Below are positions 18,092 to 26,549 of a stretch of 64,000 bases of DNA, one piece after another. The stretch lies in contig JANMDN010000048.1 in assembly GCA_031376285.1 (NCBI GenBank), forward strand, positions 56,753 to 120,752, in the 5' to 3' direction. How positions within the stretch are numbered: position 1 is the first letter of the stretch; each line of letters begins with the position of its first letter. The notes under the pieces are model-generated. The model was not told the DNA's origin, made no database searches, and worked only from the letters and a program-made list of their open reading frames with translations. The position numbers were made by a program, and so were the translations under genes. This stretch comes from JANMDN01 sp031376285. Its GTDB lineage: Bacteria; Actinomycetota; Thermoleophilia; Miltoncostaeales; Miltoncostaeaceae.

Positions 18092-18781
18092 CTACCGTGA
18101 GATGCTCGAGCGCTCTCGATCCGGCTGGCGAGCACGGAGCGCGTCGAGCACGCCGTAGCTGAGAAGTAGCAGCAGGGCGACGATGCCGGTCACGACAAAC
18201 GTTCGTGGATGTTCGAGTGGGTTGGCGAGCTCGCCTCGCAGATCGCGCCCCAAGTTGGCGGGATCTTGAACGACATCCCAGCTGTTCCAGCGCAGAAAGC
18301 GCCCGACGTAGACCCCAAACGCCGCGAGGACCGTCGCCGCGCCGACCACGATCCACGCCTGGAACGACGTGAGAAATCGCCGCACCGTTTCGTGGACGAT
18401 GGCGAGTGAAACCAAACCGAGAAGGAGCCCCGTCCAGGCGAACGCCCCGATACCGAGCGCGTCGAACCAAAGCGGTACGGGCGGATCGTCGTAGAGGTGA
18501 ACAAAGTCGGTGATGATGTAGGGCGCGTTCGGGAAGAAGAGCAGCCAACCGGCCCCGAAGAACAGGCCATTGGCGCGCAGGCGTCCGGTATTTGCCACGT
18601 CACGAGCAAGTGCGATCGCGAGCGGCACCGGAATCCAGGCCAGAAACAGATTCCAGAGTAGGAACCGAAAGCGCAGCTCGTCGGCGTACCAGACGCGGAC
18701 GCCGAAGAGGGCGACGCAAAACGCGGTGAGCGCGAGCAGCGCGGCGATGAGCCGTGTGCGCGCGGTGAGCCGGTCAACCAC
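18092..18781 (-). CDS. DUF1361 integral membrane protein
   Basis: 229 aa with about seven hydrophobic helices. The DUF1361 pattern is readable: LLWNLFLAWIPVPLAIAL, then LFFPNAPYIITDFVHL, then WFDALGIGAFAWTG, and later FGVYVGRFLRWNSWD. The family has no established function. It lies 45 nt after ilvD and 82 nt before pckG, all on the minus strand; this may be a loose transcript rather than a functional unit. No signal peptide beyond the first membrane helix. Confidence 0.85.
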   Translation of the reverse strand: MVDRLTARTRLIAALLALTAFCVALFGVRVWYADELRFRFLLWNLFLAWIPVPLAIALARDVANTGRLRANGLFFGAGWLLFFPNAPYIITDFVHLYDDPPVPLWFDALGIGAFAWTGLLLGLVSLAIVHETVRRFLTSFQAWIVVGAATVLAAFGVYVGRFLRWNSWDVVQDPANLGRDLRGELANPLEHPRTFVVTGIVALLLLLSYGVLDALRARQPDRERSSISR

Positions 18782-18826
18782 CGGTCAACTCCAACGGAGC
18801 GATTTGGGCACGATCCGAATGGTCTC

Positions 18827-20713
18827 TCAGCTCTCCCGGAGCGCCCTTTGACGCGCTCGCGCGATGCCCTCCACCTGCGCGACGTCCCTGACGGCACCGG
18901 TCGCGGCGCTGGTCGTGAGCGCCGCATATGCGCGCAGGGCCATCGAGACATGCCGGACACGAGTGGCGGGCATCCATGCGGAGTCGCCGCGCGCTTCCTG
19001 CAGCGCGCGGCGCCGCTCGAGTTCGGTCTCGTCGACTGCCAGCGCGATCGACCGGTTGGGAATGTCGATCTCGATCGTGTCGCCCTCCTCGACGAGCGCG
19101 ATCTCGCCGCCGTCGGCCGCCTCCGGTGAGACGTGACCAATCGACAGGCCGGAGGTGCCGCCCGAAAAGCGGCCGTCGGTGAGCAACGCACACGCCTTGC
19201 CGAGGCCCATCGACTTGAGGTAGCTCGTGGGGTAAAGCATCTCCTGCATCCCAGGTCCACCTTTGGGCCCTTCGTAACGGATCACCACGACGTCGCCGGC
19301 GACGATCTGCTGGGACAGGATCTTGTCGATCGCCTCGTCTTGGCTCTCACAGACCCGGGCGGGACCACTGAAGACAAGGTTCTCGGCGTCGACGCCCGCG
19401 GTCTTGACGATGCACCCGTCGCGGGCGATGTTGCCGTACAGGACAGCCAAGCCGCCGTCGGTGCTATAGGCGTGAGCGATGTCGCGGATGCAGCCCGCCG
19501 CGCGGTCGACATCGAGTTCGGTGTAGCGGCGGTTCTGGGAGAAGGCGACCTGAGTGGGCACGCCACCGGGTGCTGCCCGGTAGAGCGTGCGGACCTCTTC
19601 GTCGGTGCTCTGGACGACGTCCCAGCGAGCAATCCCTTCGGCGATCGTCGGCGCGTGGATCGTCGGGACGTCGCGATTGATGAGCCCGCCGCGGTCGAGT
19701 TCGCCGAGCAGCGCCATGATCCCGCCGGCCCGGTGCACGTCTTCCATGTGGTAGAGCGGCGTCGCGGGCGCCACCTTGCAGATGCACGGCACACGGCGGG
19801 AGAGTCGGTCGATGTCCTCCATCGTGAAGTCGACCCCAGCCTCGTGGGCGGCCGCCAGCAGGTGCAGGACGGTATTCGTCGAGCCGCCCATCGCGATGTC
19901 GAGGGTCATGGCGTTCTCGAACGCCGCAAGCGATGCGATTGACCGTGGTAGGACCGCGTCGTCGTCCTGCTCGTAGTAGCGCTTGGCGAGGTCCACCACG
20001 ACCCGACCCGCGCGCCTGAAGAGCTGCTCGCGATCGGCATGTGTCGCGAGTAGTGACCCGTTACCGGGAAGGCCGAGACCGAGCGCCTCGACGAGGCAGT
20101 TCATCGAGTTGGCGGTGAACATCCCGGAGCACGAGCCGCAGGTTGGGCAGGCGGAGCGTTCGTGCTGCTCGACCTCAGCGTCGGAGGCGTTTGGGTCGGC
20201 GGCGATCACCATCGCGTCGACCAGGTCGACGGAGCGCTCGATGCCGTTGATCCGCACTTTGCCGGCTTCCATCGGCCCGCCGGACACGAAGACGGTCGGC
20301 ACGTTGAGCCGCAGGGACGCCATCAACATCCCGGGCGTGATCTTGTCGCAGTTCGAGATGCACACGAGCGCGTCCGCGCAGTGCGCGTTGACCATGTACT
20401 CAACCGCGTCGGCGATGACCTCGCGCGACGGCAGCGAGTACAGCATCCCGTCGTGTCCCATCGCAATGCCGTCGTCGACGGCGATCGTGTTGAACTCCTT
20501 CGCGACGCCGCCAGCGTCGGCGATCTCACCAGCTACGAGCTGCCCGAGATCCTTCAGATGGACGTGCCCGGGAACGAACTGTGTGAAGGAGTTCGCGATC
20601 GCGATGATCGGCTTGTCGAAGTCTCCATCCTTCATCCCTGTGGCCCGCCACAACGCCCGCGCACCCGCCATGTTGCGCCCGTGGGTGGTGGTGCGGCTGC
20701 GATACGGCGGCAT
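18827..20713 (-). CDS. ilvD: Dihydroxy-acid dehydratase
   Basis: 628 aa, the Fe-S dehydratase of branched-chain amino acid and pantothenate synthesis. Landmarks: SRTTTHGRNMAGARALWRA at the start, CISNCDKITPGM and CPTCGSCSGMFTANSMN carrying cluster cysteines, and PKGGPGMQEMLYPTSYL with GRFSGGTSGLSIGHVSPEA near the C-terminus. The ATG at 20713 has GAAGGAG about 10 nt upstream. Length is at the longer end of the normal range. The 123-nt upstream leader shows no feature I can assign with confidence. No other ilv genes are adjacent. Confidence 0.97.
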   Translation of the reverse strand: MPPYRSRTTTHGRNMAGARALWRATGMKDGDFDKPIIAIANSFTQFVPGHVHLKDLGQLVAGEIADAGGVAKEFNTIAVDDGIAMGHDGMLYSLPSREVIADAVEYMVNAHCADALVCISNCDKITPGMLMASLRLNVPTVFVSGGPMEAGKVRINGIERSVDLVDAMVIAADPNASDAEVEQHERSACPTCGSCSGMFTANSMNCLVEALGLGLPGNGSLLATHADREQLFRRAGRVVVDLAKRYYEQDDDAVLPRSIASLAAFENAMTLDIAMGGSTNTVLHLLAAAHEAGVDFTMEDIDRLSRRVPCICKVAPATPLYHMEDVHRAGGIMALLGELDRGGLINRDVPTIHAPTIAEGIARWDVVQSTDEEVRTLYRAAPGGVPTQVAFSQNRRYTELDVDRAAGCIRDIAHAYSTDGGLAVLYGNIARDGCIVKTAGVDAENLVFSGPARVCESQDEAIDKILSQQIVAGDVVVIRYEGPKGGPGMQEMLYPTSYLKSMGLGKACALLTDGRFSGGTSGLSIGHVSPEAADGGEIALVEEGDTIEIDIPNRSIALAVDETELERRRALQEARGDSAWMPATRVRHVSMALRAYAALTTSAATGAVRDVAQVEGIARARQRALRES

Positions 20714-20836
20714 TGGTCAATGCTCCTTCGAAACGGGACGTGTTACTAGACGATAGCCGGAGCAAGTCGCTTTTGACCGTATCCCCGGCGTTGCGGCGTA
20801 CCGGCCGGGGCGCCGCGTCGTCGGCTGCCCCTGCGG

Positions 20837-21427
20837 CTAACTCAACCCGAGCAGGGAGCCGGAGGGCTCGAACCAGCGGCCGTCGGCCGGGAGGTTCTCC
20901 AGACGAACCCGCTCTGGCAGAGCCACCTGGAACAGGTCGGGGATCTCTTCCAGGTCAAGGAAGTGGATGTGGTCGCTTCCCGAGTAGCCGCCCGAGAACT
21001 CCGTGAAGCCGAGCACCGTGGCCATGACGCCGTCCGCTTCCAGTTGCTCGAGCGGTATCCGGAACGCTTCGGCGTCGTTCGAGGCGATGATGACCTCGCC
21101 AAGGCTGCCTGCTCGAAGCGCGATGTGGGTCAGGATGTCGTCGTCGATGTCGCTGTCGTTGTAGCGCGGCTTGGCGAAGACCCGGAAGCCGATCGACAGG
21201 AGGACCTTGATCCAGCCAAGAAGCGGACCATGCTCGGCCACGGGGACGTTGACAAAGACACACGCCTCGAGGGTTGCGTCGCGATCGCGATCGCGTGCCC
21301 GGTCGACCAGCCACCTTCCGAGCGCGTCGAAGCGTGGACGCTCGACGGTCGAAGGACGGCGCCCGAGGACGCCGGAGAGGGTCATGTCGATATTCGGGGC
21401 ATCCCAGAGGAGCAGGGTTCCAGACAT
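20837..21427 (-). CDS. NYN (PIN-like) domain protein
   Basis: 196 aa. The N-terminal LLLWDAPNIDMTLSGVLG, central FVNVPVAEH and GEVIIASNDAEAFRIPLEQL match the NYN/LabA-like fold, a PIN-related nuclease fold in which the Asp residues of WDAPNID and SNDAE would bind metal. The final ~50 residues (DHIHFLDLEEIPDLF) are a common tail in actinobacterial members. RNA cleavage is plausible but not shown for this group. AAGGA lies 8 nt before the ATG. It is separated by ~120 nt from ilvD downstream and by the structured element upstream. Confidence 0.8.
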   Translation of the reverse strand: MSGTLLLWDAPNIDMTLSGVLGRRPSTVERPRFDALGRWLVDRARDRDRDATLEACVFVNVPVAEHGPLLGWIKVLLSIGFRVFAKPRYNDSDIDDDILTHIALRAGSLGEVIIASNDAEAFRIPLEQLEADGVMATVLGFTEFSGGYSGSDHIHFLDLEEIPDLFQVALPERVRLENLPADGRWFEPSGSLLGLS

Positions 21428-21650
21428 TGATGTTTCCTTTTTCGAGTTGCGTTGCCGTTTTTGACGGGCAGTGTAGCCAGCGCCGAAAATCGATCACCGT
21501 TCGGTGCGCGTGAGTTGGCACCGTTTCGACACGCGAACGTCCATCGGCGTCTCGCCTGCCGCCGCTACACTGATCGCGGGTGGTGGTTCGGGGTGGCCCG
21601 ACCGGATCGTCGCCCGGATGCGTGTCGAGGCGACCGAGCGTCGCTGTTCG

Positions 21651-21819
21651 CTAGATGGTTGATTCCGAATTGGGGTGATGGGGGCCGGTGAGCGAGACCG
21701 AGACAGTCAAGGACGCAGTGTCAGGCCCCATATCGGGAATATGGGGGCGACCAAGGACGATGAGTGGCGATGTGTCCCGTCCAGCGGCCGCCCGCACCAA
21801 TTCGGAATCAAGCGTCTAG
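21651..21819. ncRNA. Structured RNA candidate, copy A
   Basis: A 169-bp element closed by a near-perfect 23-bp inverted repeat (21651-21673 with 21797-21819; 21 of 23 positions pair). Inside, in order: CCGGTGAGCGAGACCGAG (21685-21702), AGGACGCAGTGTC (21710-21722), a 7-bp hairpin CCCCATA/TATGGGG with loop TCGGGAA (726-746 of the 21 kb block), CCAAGG (21751-21756) and TGGCGATGTG (21765-21774). The same five blocks recur in order at 33.7-34.0 kb with different helix sequences. The transcribed strand is unknown. The right arm ends 12 nt before the GH15-like start codon. No Rfam class known to me fits. Confidence 0.55.
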
Positions 21820-21831
21820 TCTCCCGCCGCG

Positions 21832-22818
21832 ATGGCTCGCCTCATTTCAGACTGTCGGTCCGCGGGCCTCGTGGACGACAGCGCAACGATCTCCTGGCTG
21901 TGCGCGCCGAGGTTCGACGCGGCGCCAATCTTCGCGTCGGCGATCGACGATCGTGCCGGGTCCTTCTCGGTGATCGTCGACGGTGGCAAGCCCGAAGCCC
22001 AGCGGTACATCGAGGGCACGCTCGTCTGCGAGACCGACATTCGCGGGCCTGAGGGTCTCGTGAGGATCACCGACTGTCTTGTCATCGACCCCCGCGGCCC
22101 AGCGGCGGCCGGTGAGACCGGCGAGCTCATCCGCCAGATCCACGTCGTCGAGGGGCGCGCCCGCGTGGGCATGCGCATCGCGGTGCGGTACGGCTTCGGC
22201 ACAAGCTCCGGACGCTGGACCCGCGAGGGTCGGCGCACTCGACTCCCCGGGCCGGGCATGGCGCTCGATCTCGACACCGACCTGCCGCTGCGCCCGGATG
22301 GTCCCGATCTCGTGGCGGTCGTCGACCTCGAGCGCGATCAGTACCGGGTGGCGGCACTCCGCTGGCAGGATGCCAAGGGCATTGGGTCTGACCTGCGCGG
22401 GCGAGTACAGAACACGGCGACCTGGTGGCGGCGCTGGTCGGAGGCGCATTCACCGGCCCCTGAAGCGCTCCAGTTGCGAGGGCTCACCTACTCGCCGACT
22501 GGGGGCGTCGTTCGGTCGGCGACCACGTCCCTCGGGGAAGTCGCGGCTGACGGCCGACTGTGCTGGATGGACGACCAGCGGCGGGCGCTCGAGATCTTTC
22601 GGGCCATCGGGGCGACCAGCGAGGCAGACCGCCTTGAGTCCTGGATCGACACCGCTCCTGATGGTGAGGCCGTCCGTGGCCTTGCTGGGGACCGCGCGCC
22701 AGGCGAGCAGGGACTCGTCCACCTCAGCCGACCGGTTCGAACCGGAGCGCCGCCCGGCGACGCCACCGGAAACGTGCCCTGGCTCCCCGAGATCCTCGCG
22801 AGTCTCACCGCCTCGTAG
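21832..22818 (+). CDS. Truncated GH15 (trehalase/glucoamylase-like) protein
   Basis: 328 aa against about 600 for normal GH15 proteins with a trehalase-like N-domain. The N-terminal domain is well kept: LISDCRSAGLVDDSATISWLCAPRFDA, then IRGPEGLVRITDCLVID and VEGRARVGMRI. The catalytic barrel begins recognisably (LQLRGLTYSPTGGVVRSATTSL) but then degenerates: the usual WDYRYCWLRD becomes DGRLCWMDDQ, and the protein ends soon after. The region that should carry the catalytic glutamates is absent. Either a decayed gene still in frame or a repurposed sugar-binding domain. The 3' end overlaps the convergent ctaG-like gene by 14 nt. Confidence 0.72.
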   Translation: MARLISDCRSAGLVDDSATISWLCAPRFDAAPIFASAIDDRAGSFSVIVDGGKPEAQRYIEGTLVCETDIRGPEGLVRITDCLVIDPRGPAAAGETGELIRQIHVVEGRARVGMRIAVRYGFGTSSGRWTREGRRTRLPGPGMALDLDTDLPLRPDGPDLVAVVDLERDQYRVAALRWQDAKGIGSDLRGRVQNTATWWRRWSEAHSPAPEALQLRGLTYSPTGGVVRSATTSLGEVAADGRLCWMDDQRRALEIFRAIGATSEADRLESWIDTAPDGEAVRGLAGDRAPGEQGLVHLSRPVRTGAPPGDATGNVPWLPEILASLTAS

Positions 22819-23794
22819 CAGGGTCCGACGTGGGGACGCCGTGGCGACCGGCAAGGGCCTCTCCTCGCCCGTAGCGGATCGCGCGCCGCGCAGAACGTGG
22901 ATCGACCCCGGCCTCGATCAGCCGCTGGCGAAGCTCACTCTCCCTCGCCATGCGAAAGAAGAGGACCCCGATCATGGTGAGGGTGCTTGCCCCGGTGTAG
23001 GCCATCATCACGGTCCCGGCAAGCGCCTGATCCTGAAGCGGACTGAGCCCCCAGGCGGCGGTGTCGTCGCCATAGATTCCGTAGATCGGCGTTCCCGCCC
23101 ACCAAAAGATGTTGCCGAGCACGGTCGTCACGACCCGAACAGCGGCGACGTAGCCGAGCTTTGCGCCGGTGCCAAACCACTCCGGCCCAGGCAGAGTCTC
23201 GACAAGCGCGCCCCACATCAAGAAGCCCGCCGTGAAGAAGGAGGCATGCTCGGCAGCGTGGACAATGTCGCTACGAAGCGCCGCTTCGTACATCGCGGGC
23301 ACATGCCATATCAACGTGATGGCGGCCCAGATGATGAGCGAACTCACAGGATGGGTGATCCGCCGGAGCTGTTGGATACTGCGGTGCGCGAGCGCTGGTC
23401 GAAGCACCGGACCGGTGACCCCAAGCACGATCAGTAGCGGCGCAAGGTCGCCGAGAAGCATGTGCTGCCCCATGTGGACCGAGAAGAGGCCCTGCTCGCC
23501 GATGGGATCGATCGGCGAGGTCAGCGCAAGGAGCAGCACGGTGGTCCCAACGAGGAAGCACGCGGCCCGCCACCGCGGGAGCCGCGGCCCGAGCTTCGCG
23601 GCCCGCCAGAGGTAGAGCCCAAGCGCGACGAACACGGGCAGGACTTGGGCAAGCGATGGACTCCAGGCCGTCCACCAGCGGTCCGGGTCGACGGCCGCTC
23701 CTCCAACATGTGCGCTTGCGACCTGCGGAACCAGAGCGAGGACCGCGACGGTCGCGGCCGTCACCGTCGCGAAGGAACTTCGCACGCGGCGCAC
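22805..23794 (-). CDS. CtaG-type cytochrome c oxidase assembly protein
   Basis: About 329 aa. An N-terminal signal-like helix precedes six or seven transmembrane segments typical of the Caa3_CtaG family, with conserved polar motifs HMGQHMLLGDLAPLL, LIWHVPAMYEAALRSD, VHAAEHASFFTAGFLMW and DQALAGTVMM. The His-rich motifs are thought to be involved in copper delivery to oxidase in this family. The start is a GTG at 23794 that overlaps the preceding stop (TAGTG), so the two genes are coupled; the 448-aa frame from 24151 would read through that gene. No oxidase genes are in the window. Confidence 0.85.
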   Translation of the reverse strand: MRRVRSSFATVTAATVAVLALVPQVASAHVGGAAVDPDRWWTAWSPSLAQVLPVFVALGLYLWRAAKLGPRLPRWRAACFLVGTTVLLLALTSPIDPIGEQGLFSVHMGQHMLLGDLAPLLIVLGVTGPVLRPALAHRSIQQLRRITHPVSSLIIWAAITLIWHVPAMYEAALRSDIVHAAEHASFFTAGFLMWGALVETLPGPEWFGTGAKLGYVAAVRVVTTVLGNIFWWAGTPIYGIYGDDTAAWGLSPLQDQALAGTVMMAYTGASTLTMIGVLFFRMARESELRQRLIEAGVDPRSARRAIRYGRGEALAGRHGVPTSDPATRR

Positions 23795-24564
23795 TAGGTC
23801 GGATCGCTCTCCATCGGGGGTTGCGAAGCCCGAAGGCTCATCCGACGCGAGGCTCGGACGGCGGATAGGACAAACGGCGCGAGCGCCAGCGCACAGATGT
23901 CGAAGAGGATGTAGCCGCTTGCCGCACCGCTCGGAGGGTTGCCGTCGCTCAGTCCGAGCCCAGGTATCTCGGCCGCCCAGCGCCAGGTGCCAACCCAGGT
24001 TCCGTAGATCTCGAGGGCTGCGACCGTCAGGAACACGCCGGAGTAGAGAAGTGGCGCACGCCCCCAGAGGATGAACCCGACGAGCGTCGCGACACCCATC
24101 GCGCCGGCCACATCGGACCGTTCGAGGACGGTGAGACCGAGCACGCCCCACAGGATCGCACCCCCAATAGCGAGCCCGAGCAACCGCGCTGGATGGCGAC
24201 GCACAGCCGGCATCTGGGTGATCCGCAGGCCCGACAGATAGACGAGGCCGTGCCCGGCGGGGACGAACAGAGGCAAGTTGCCCAAGCGGTACTCATAAAC
24301 CTTCCAGAGGATCGATCCGATGACCTCCGCGATCGTCGCCACGACCACGACCACCGTAACCATCGCGCGCTCGTCCGGCGTGAGCACGGTGCAGGTCGCA
24401 AGGAGCACCGCCCATGTACAGACCCCGAGGACGTGTTGCCAGCCGAGGCTCGCGAACCGGTCGAGCCCGAGACCGGCCACGATCAGAAAGCCGACGAGCG
24501 CGCAGAAGGCGACCGGGTCGGTCAGGACGTGGCGATATCCGCGCGCTGCACCAGTGCGACTCAC
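23794..24564 (-). CDS. Polytopic membrane protein of unknown function
   Basis: 256 aa with about eight hydrophobic segments. Distinctive motifs are ILWKVYEYRLGNLPLFVPAGHGLVYL and LEIYGTWVGTWRWAAEIP. The GHG and EYR residues within membrane segments suggest a conserved functional site. I do not recognise a named family. Translational coupling with the ctaG-like gene (stop and start share one base) suggests a role in respiratory-chain assembly or a linked membrane process. A short polar C-terminal tail follows the last helix. Confidence 0.72.
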   Translation of the reverse strand: MSRTGAARGYRHVLTDPVAFCALVGFLIVAGLGLDRFASLGWQHVLGVCTWAVLLATCTVLTPDERAMVTVVVVVATIAEVIGSILWKVYEYRLGNLPLFVPAGHGLVYLSGLRITQMPAVRRHPARLLGLAIGGAILWGVLGLTVLERSDVAGAMGVATLVGFILWGRAPLLYSGVFLTVAALEIYGTWVGTWRWAAEIPGLGLSDGNPPSGAASGYILFDICALALAPFVLSAVRASRRMSLRASQPPMESDPT

Positions 24565-24762
24565 GGCCCGAGCGTAGCGCCCCGGCTACGACGAACTCGA
24601 CGAGGACGCGCGTGATTCGACCCTCGTGAAGCGGTCAGTCGCACCTTCCACCGACGGCGCGAAGTTCCCGGTCCCGGCTCGCCGGGCGACGGCGGCCATC
24701 TCGACATCGTGAACGTTTGGTGACCGCAACACCTCGCGGGGGTCGGCTAGAGCGCCTTCGAC

Positions 24763-24776
24763 TATACTTTTGGGTA
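24763..24776 (+). promoter_or_regulatory. Leaderless-type promoter of the PhoU-like gene
   Basis: TATACT at 24763-24768 is a near-consensus -10 hexamer whose end is only 7 nt before the ATG at 24776. No Shine-Dalgarno can fit. Transcription would start at or next to the A of the ATG. No clear -35 is seen. Confidence 0.5.
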
Positions 24777-25444
24777 TGGCGCAGCGCTTTGTGGCAGAGC
24801 TTGAGGGCTTTCGCGAGAGCCTCCTCGAGATGGCGAGTCTCGTTCTCGAGCAGGTCGAGCGAGCCGTCAAGTCCTGGGAGGATCAGGACCCGAATCTCGC
24901 CGCTGGGGTTGTCGCCAATGACGAGGTCGTCGACGAACTCTGCGTGACGCTTGAGCAGCGCATCTTCGACATCCACCTTCACGACGCCCCGGTTGCTGGC
25001 GACCTTCGGTTGCTGCACGTGGGTCTCATCGGCACGATCGCGCTGGAGCGCGTCGGTGACCTCGCGGTGTCGATCTCCCGGCTCGTCGAGTCGGTCAACC
25101 GGCTTCCGGCCGTGCCGTCGATCCAGTCACTCATTCGTCGGATGAGCGCACGAGCAGTCGATGGACTCCATCAAGCGGTGCAGGCCGTTGCGCATGGGGA
25201 TGTCGAGCTCGGCGAGCGGGCGGCGCGCGAGGCCGACGACGTGCGGGCGCTGCTCGATCAGCTCGTTCAGGCGGCCGGAGCGGAGGCCCCGGACGATGCC
25301 GGCGCTCGGGTCTGGCTGGCGTCTGCCGTGCTCGTGGGCCGCCATCTGGAGCGCGTGTCCAATAACGGCCGCGAACTGGGCGGCCGTGTCCGCTTCCTCA
25401 CGACCGGCGAACCCTTCCGACGGGCGTCACACCAGACGGCCTAG
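24776..25444 (+). CDS. PhoU-domain protein
   Basis: 222 aa, all helical, with two PhoU-like three-helix repeats: FRESLLEMASLVLEQVERAVKSW, DEVVDELCVTLEQRI and LLHVGLIGTIALERVGDLAVSISRL in the first half, and a looser second repeat ending LVGRHLERVSNNGRELGGRVRFL. The E/D-x3-D metal-cluster motifs (ERVGDLA, ERVSNNG) match PhoU, a regulator of Pst phosphate transport and PhoR. No pst or pho genes are adjacent. The stop TAG lies within CTAG, where the IS element is inserted, so the reading frame was left intact. Confidence 0.87.
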   Translation: MAQRFVAELEGFRESLLEMASLVLEQVERAVKSWEDQDPNLAAGVVANDEVVDELCVTLEQRIFDIHLHDAPVAGDLRLLHVGLIGTIALERVGDLAVSISRLVESVNRLPAVPSIQSLIRRMSARAVDGLHQAVQAVAHGDVELGERAAREADDVRALLDQLVQAAGAEAPDDAGARVWLASAVLVGRHLERVSNNGRELGGRVRFLTTGEPFRRASHQTA

Positions 25445-26465
25445 ATAAGTAGTTCCACGGGTTAGGCGGTGTAGGCGGCAAGGGCGCGTGATGGGCGGCC
25501 GAGGTGGTGGTTGAGGGCGATCGCTGCGGCGAGGGCGACAAACCGGCAACACAGTCGGGTCCGTAAGGCGTGGAGGGTTCGGGCGCCGTGGCGTTCGATG
25601 GTGAGGATGTCTTTGGCGGTCCAGAAGATCGACTCGACGGGTTGACGGATCGGGGCGAGGTGTAGCCGGGGTCCGGGTTCGTTTTTGCGGCGTGGACGCA
25701 CGATCGTGACGTCAAGGGCTGCTGCGTCGTGTTCGAACTGGCGTCCGGCGTAGCCTTTGTCGCCGATTGCGGTGAGGTGGCCGGTGCGATTGACGCGGGC
25801 AAACAGTTTGAGGGCGACCTCGCGTTCACCGATCTTCGGGCTTACAAGCGACAGGGCCCGGGGTGTGCCATCAGGCGCGAACACGGCGTGCAACCGGAAC
25901 CCGTAGAACAGGCGGGTGTGGCTCGCGCAGTACCCGTAATCGGCGGCATCGGTGAGTGCATCGGTGAGGGTGCTTTGCCCACCGCGTTCAACGGTTTGGC
26001 GTGACTTAGCGCACTCCACCGGGTCGAGTCGACAAGCACCAGATCGTCGTGGTAGCCGGGACTTTCCCGCGCGAACCGGTCGATCAACGCCTCAATTGTG
26101 TCCGAGAGCGCCTCACGACGTTTGTACAACCCTGAGCGTTTCGGGATACGCGGGAACAAATGTGCCAGGCGTTTTGTGGCCACCACGGCAAACCGTGGAT
26201 CAGAGGTGATCCCCATGATCGCTTGGGCGACACACAACGTCACGACCTGCGCATCGGTCACGACACGTCGTGCGTTTGGCGGCTTTGCGGGCAGGAAATC
26301 ATCAGCGACGCAGAACACACTGATGAGCAGCAGGTCGAGGTCGGGCGTCCATCGAGGCCCCCCTTTAGGGGTCGGCGCTGGGTGTTGAGCACCGACCGAC
26401 TTCGACCTGCCCGCTCACGACCCCTACCGGCCCACCACCCGCCACCACCCCGTGGAACTACTCAT
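25445..26465. mobile_element. IS982-like insertion sequence, full length
   Basis: A 1021-bp element with terminal inverted repeats: ATAAGTAGTTCCACGGG at the left and its complement with one mismatch at the right (CCCGTGGAACTACTCAT). CTAG flanks both sides (25441-25444 and 26466-26469), consistent with a 4-bp target duplication; since CTAG is palindromic it could also be read as the outermost repeat bases. One transposase gene on the minus strand fills the element. The left target copy contains the stop codon of the PhoU-like gene. Confidence 0.85.
25462..26318 (-). pseudogene. IS982-family DDE transposase, frameshifted
   Basis: Two overlapping frames make up one ~285-aa transposase. The upstream frame begins VFCVADDFLPAKPPNARR and reads to DLVLVDST. 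The downstream frame continues VECAKSRQTVERGG, then GYCASHTRLFYGFRLHAVF, GDKGYAGRQF and RQPVESIFW. The DDE residues are the Asp of VDST, the Asp of GDKGY and the Glu of VESIF. The frames join near 26021 at a CCC run on the coding strand; one missing base (or a -1 slip) separates them. It is either inactivated, frameshift-translated or affected by a sequencing error. Confidence 0.82.
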
Positions 26466-26549
26466 CTAGGCTAGCATCGACGCTCGAGCTCCTCCTTCCG
26501 GCCTCTGGCGCGGGAAGGGGCTGGCAACCGGTCGGTTGGAGTAGCCCTG

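Noticed and set aside
21703..21712. ACAGTCAAGG in element A resembles the REP repeats near 47 kb
   Set aside because: Only about ten bases match, without the palindrome, and copy B lacks it. Chance is likely.
21710..21722. Cyclic-di-GMP (GEMM) riboswitch suggested by GGACGCA
   Set aside because: The other conserved GEMM blocks and the three-helix arrangement are missing, and no relevant gene follows copy B.
21688..21819. A 43-codon GTG-started frame inside structured element A
   Set aside because: Its stop lies in the closing helix and copy B does not keep the frame beyond four residues. The changes between copies preserve base pairing, not protein sequence.
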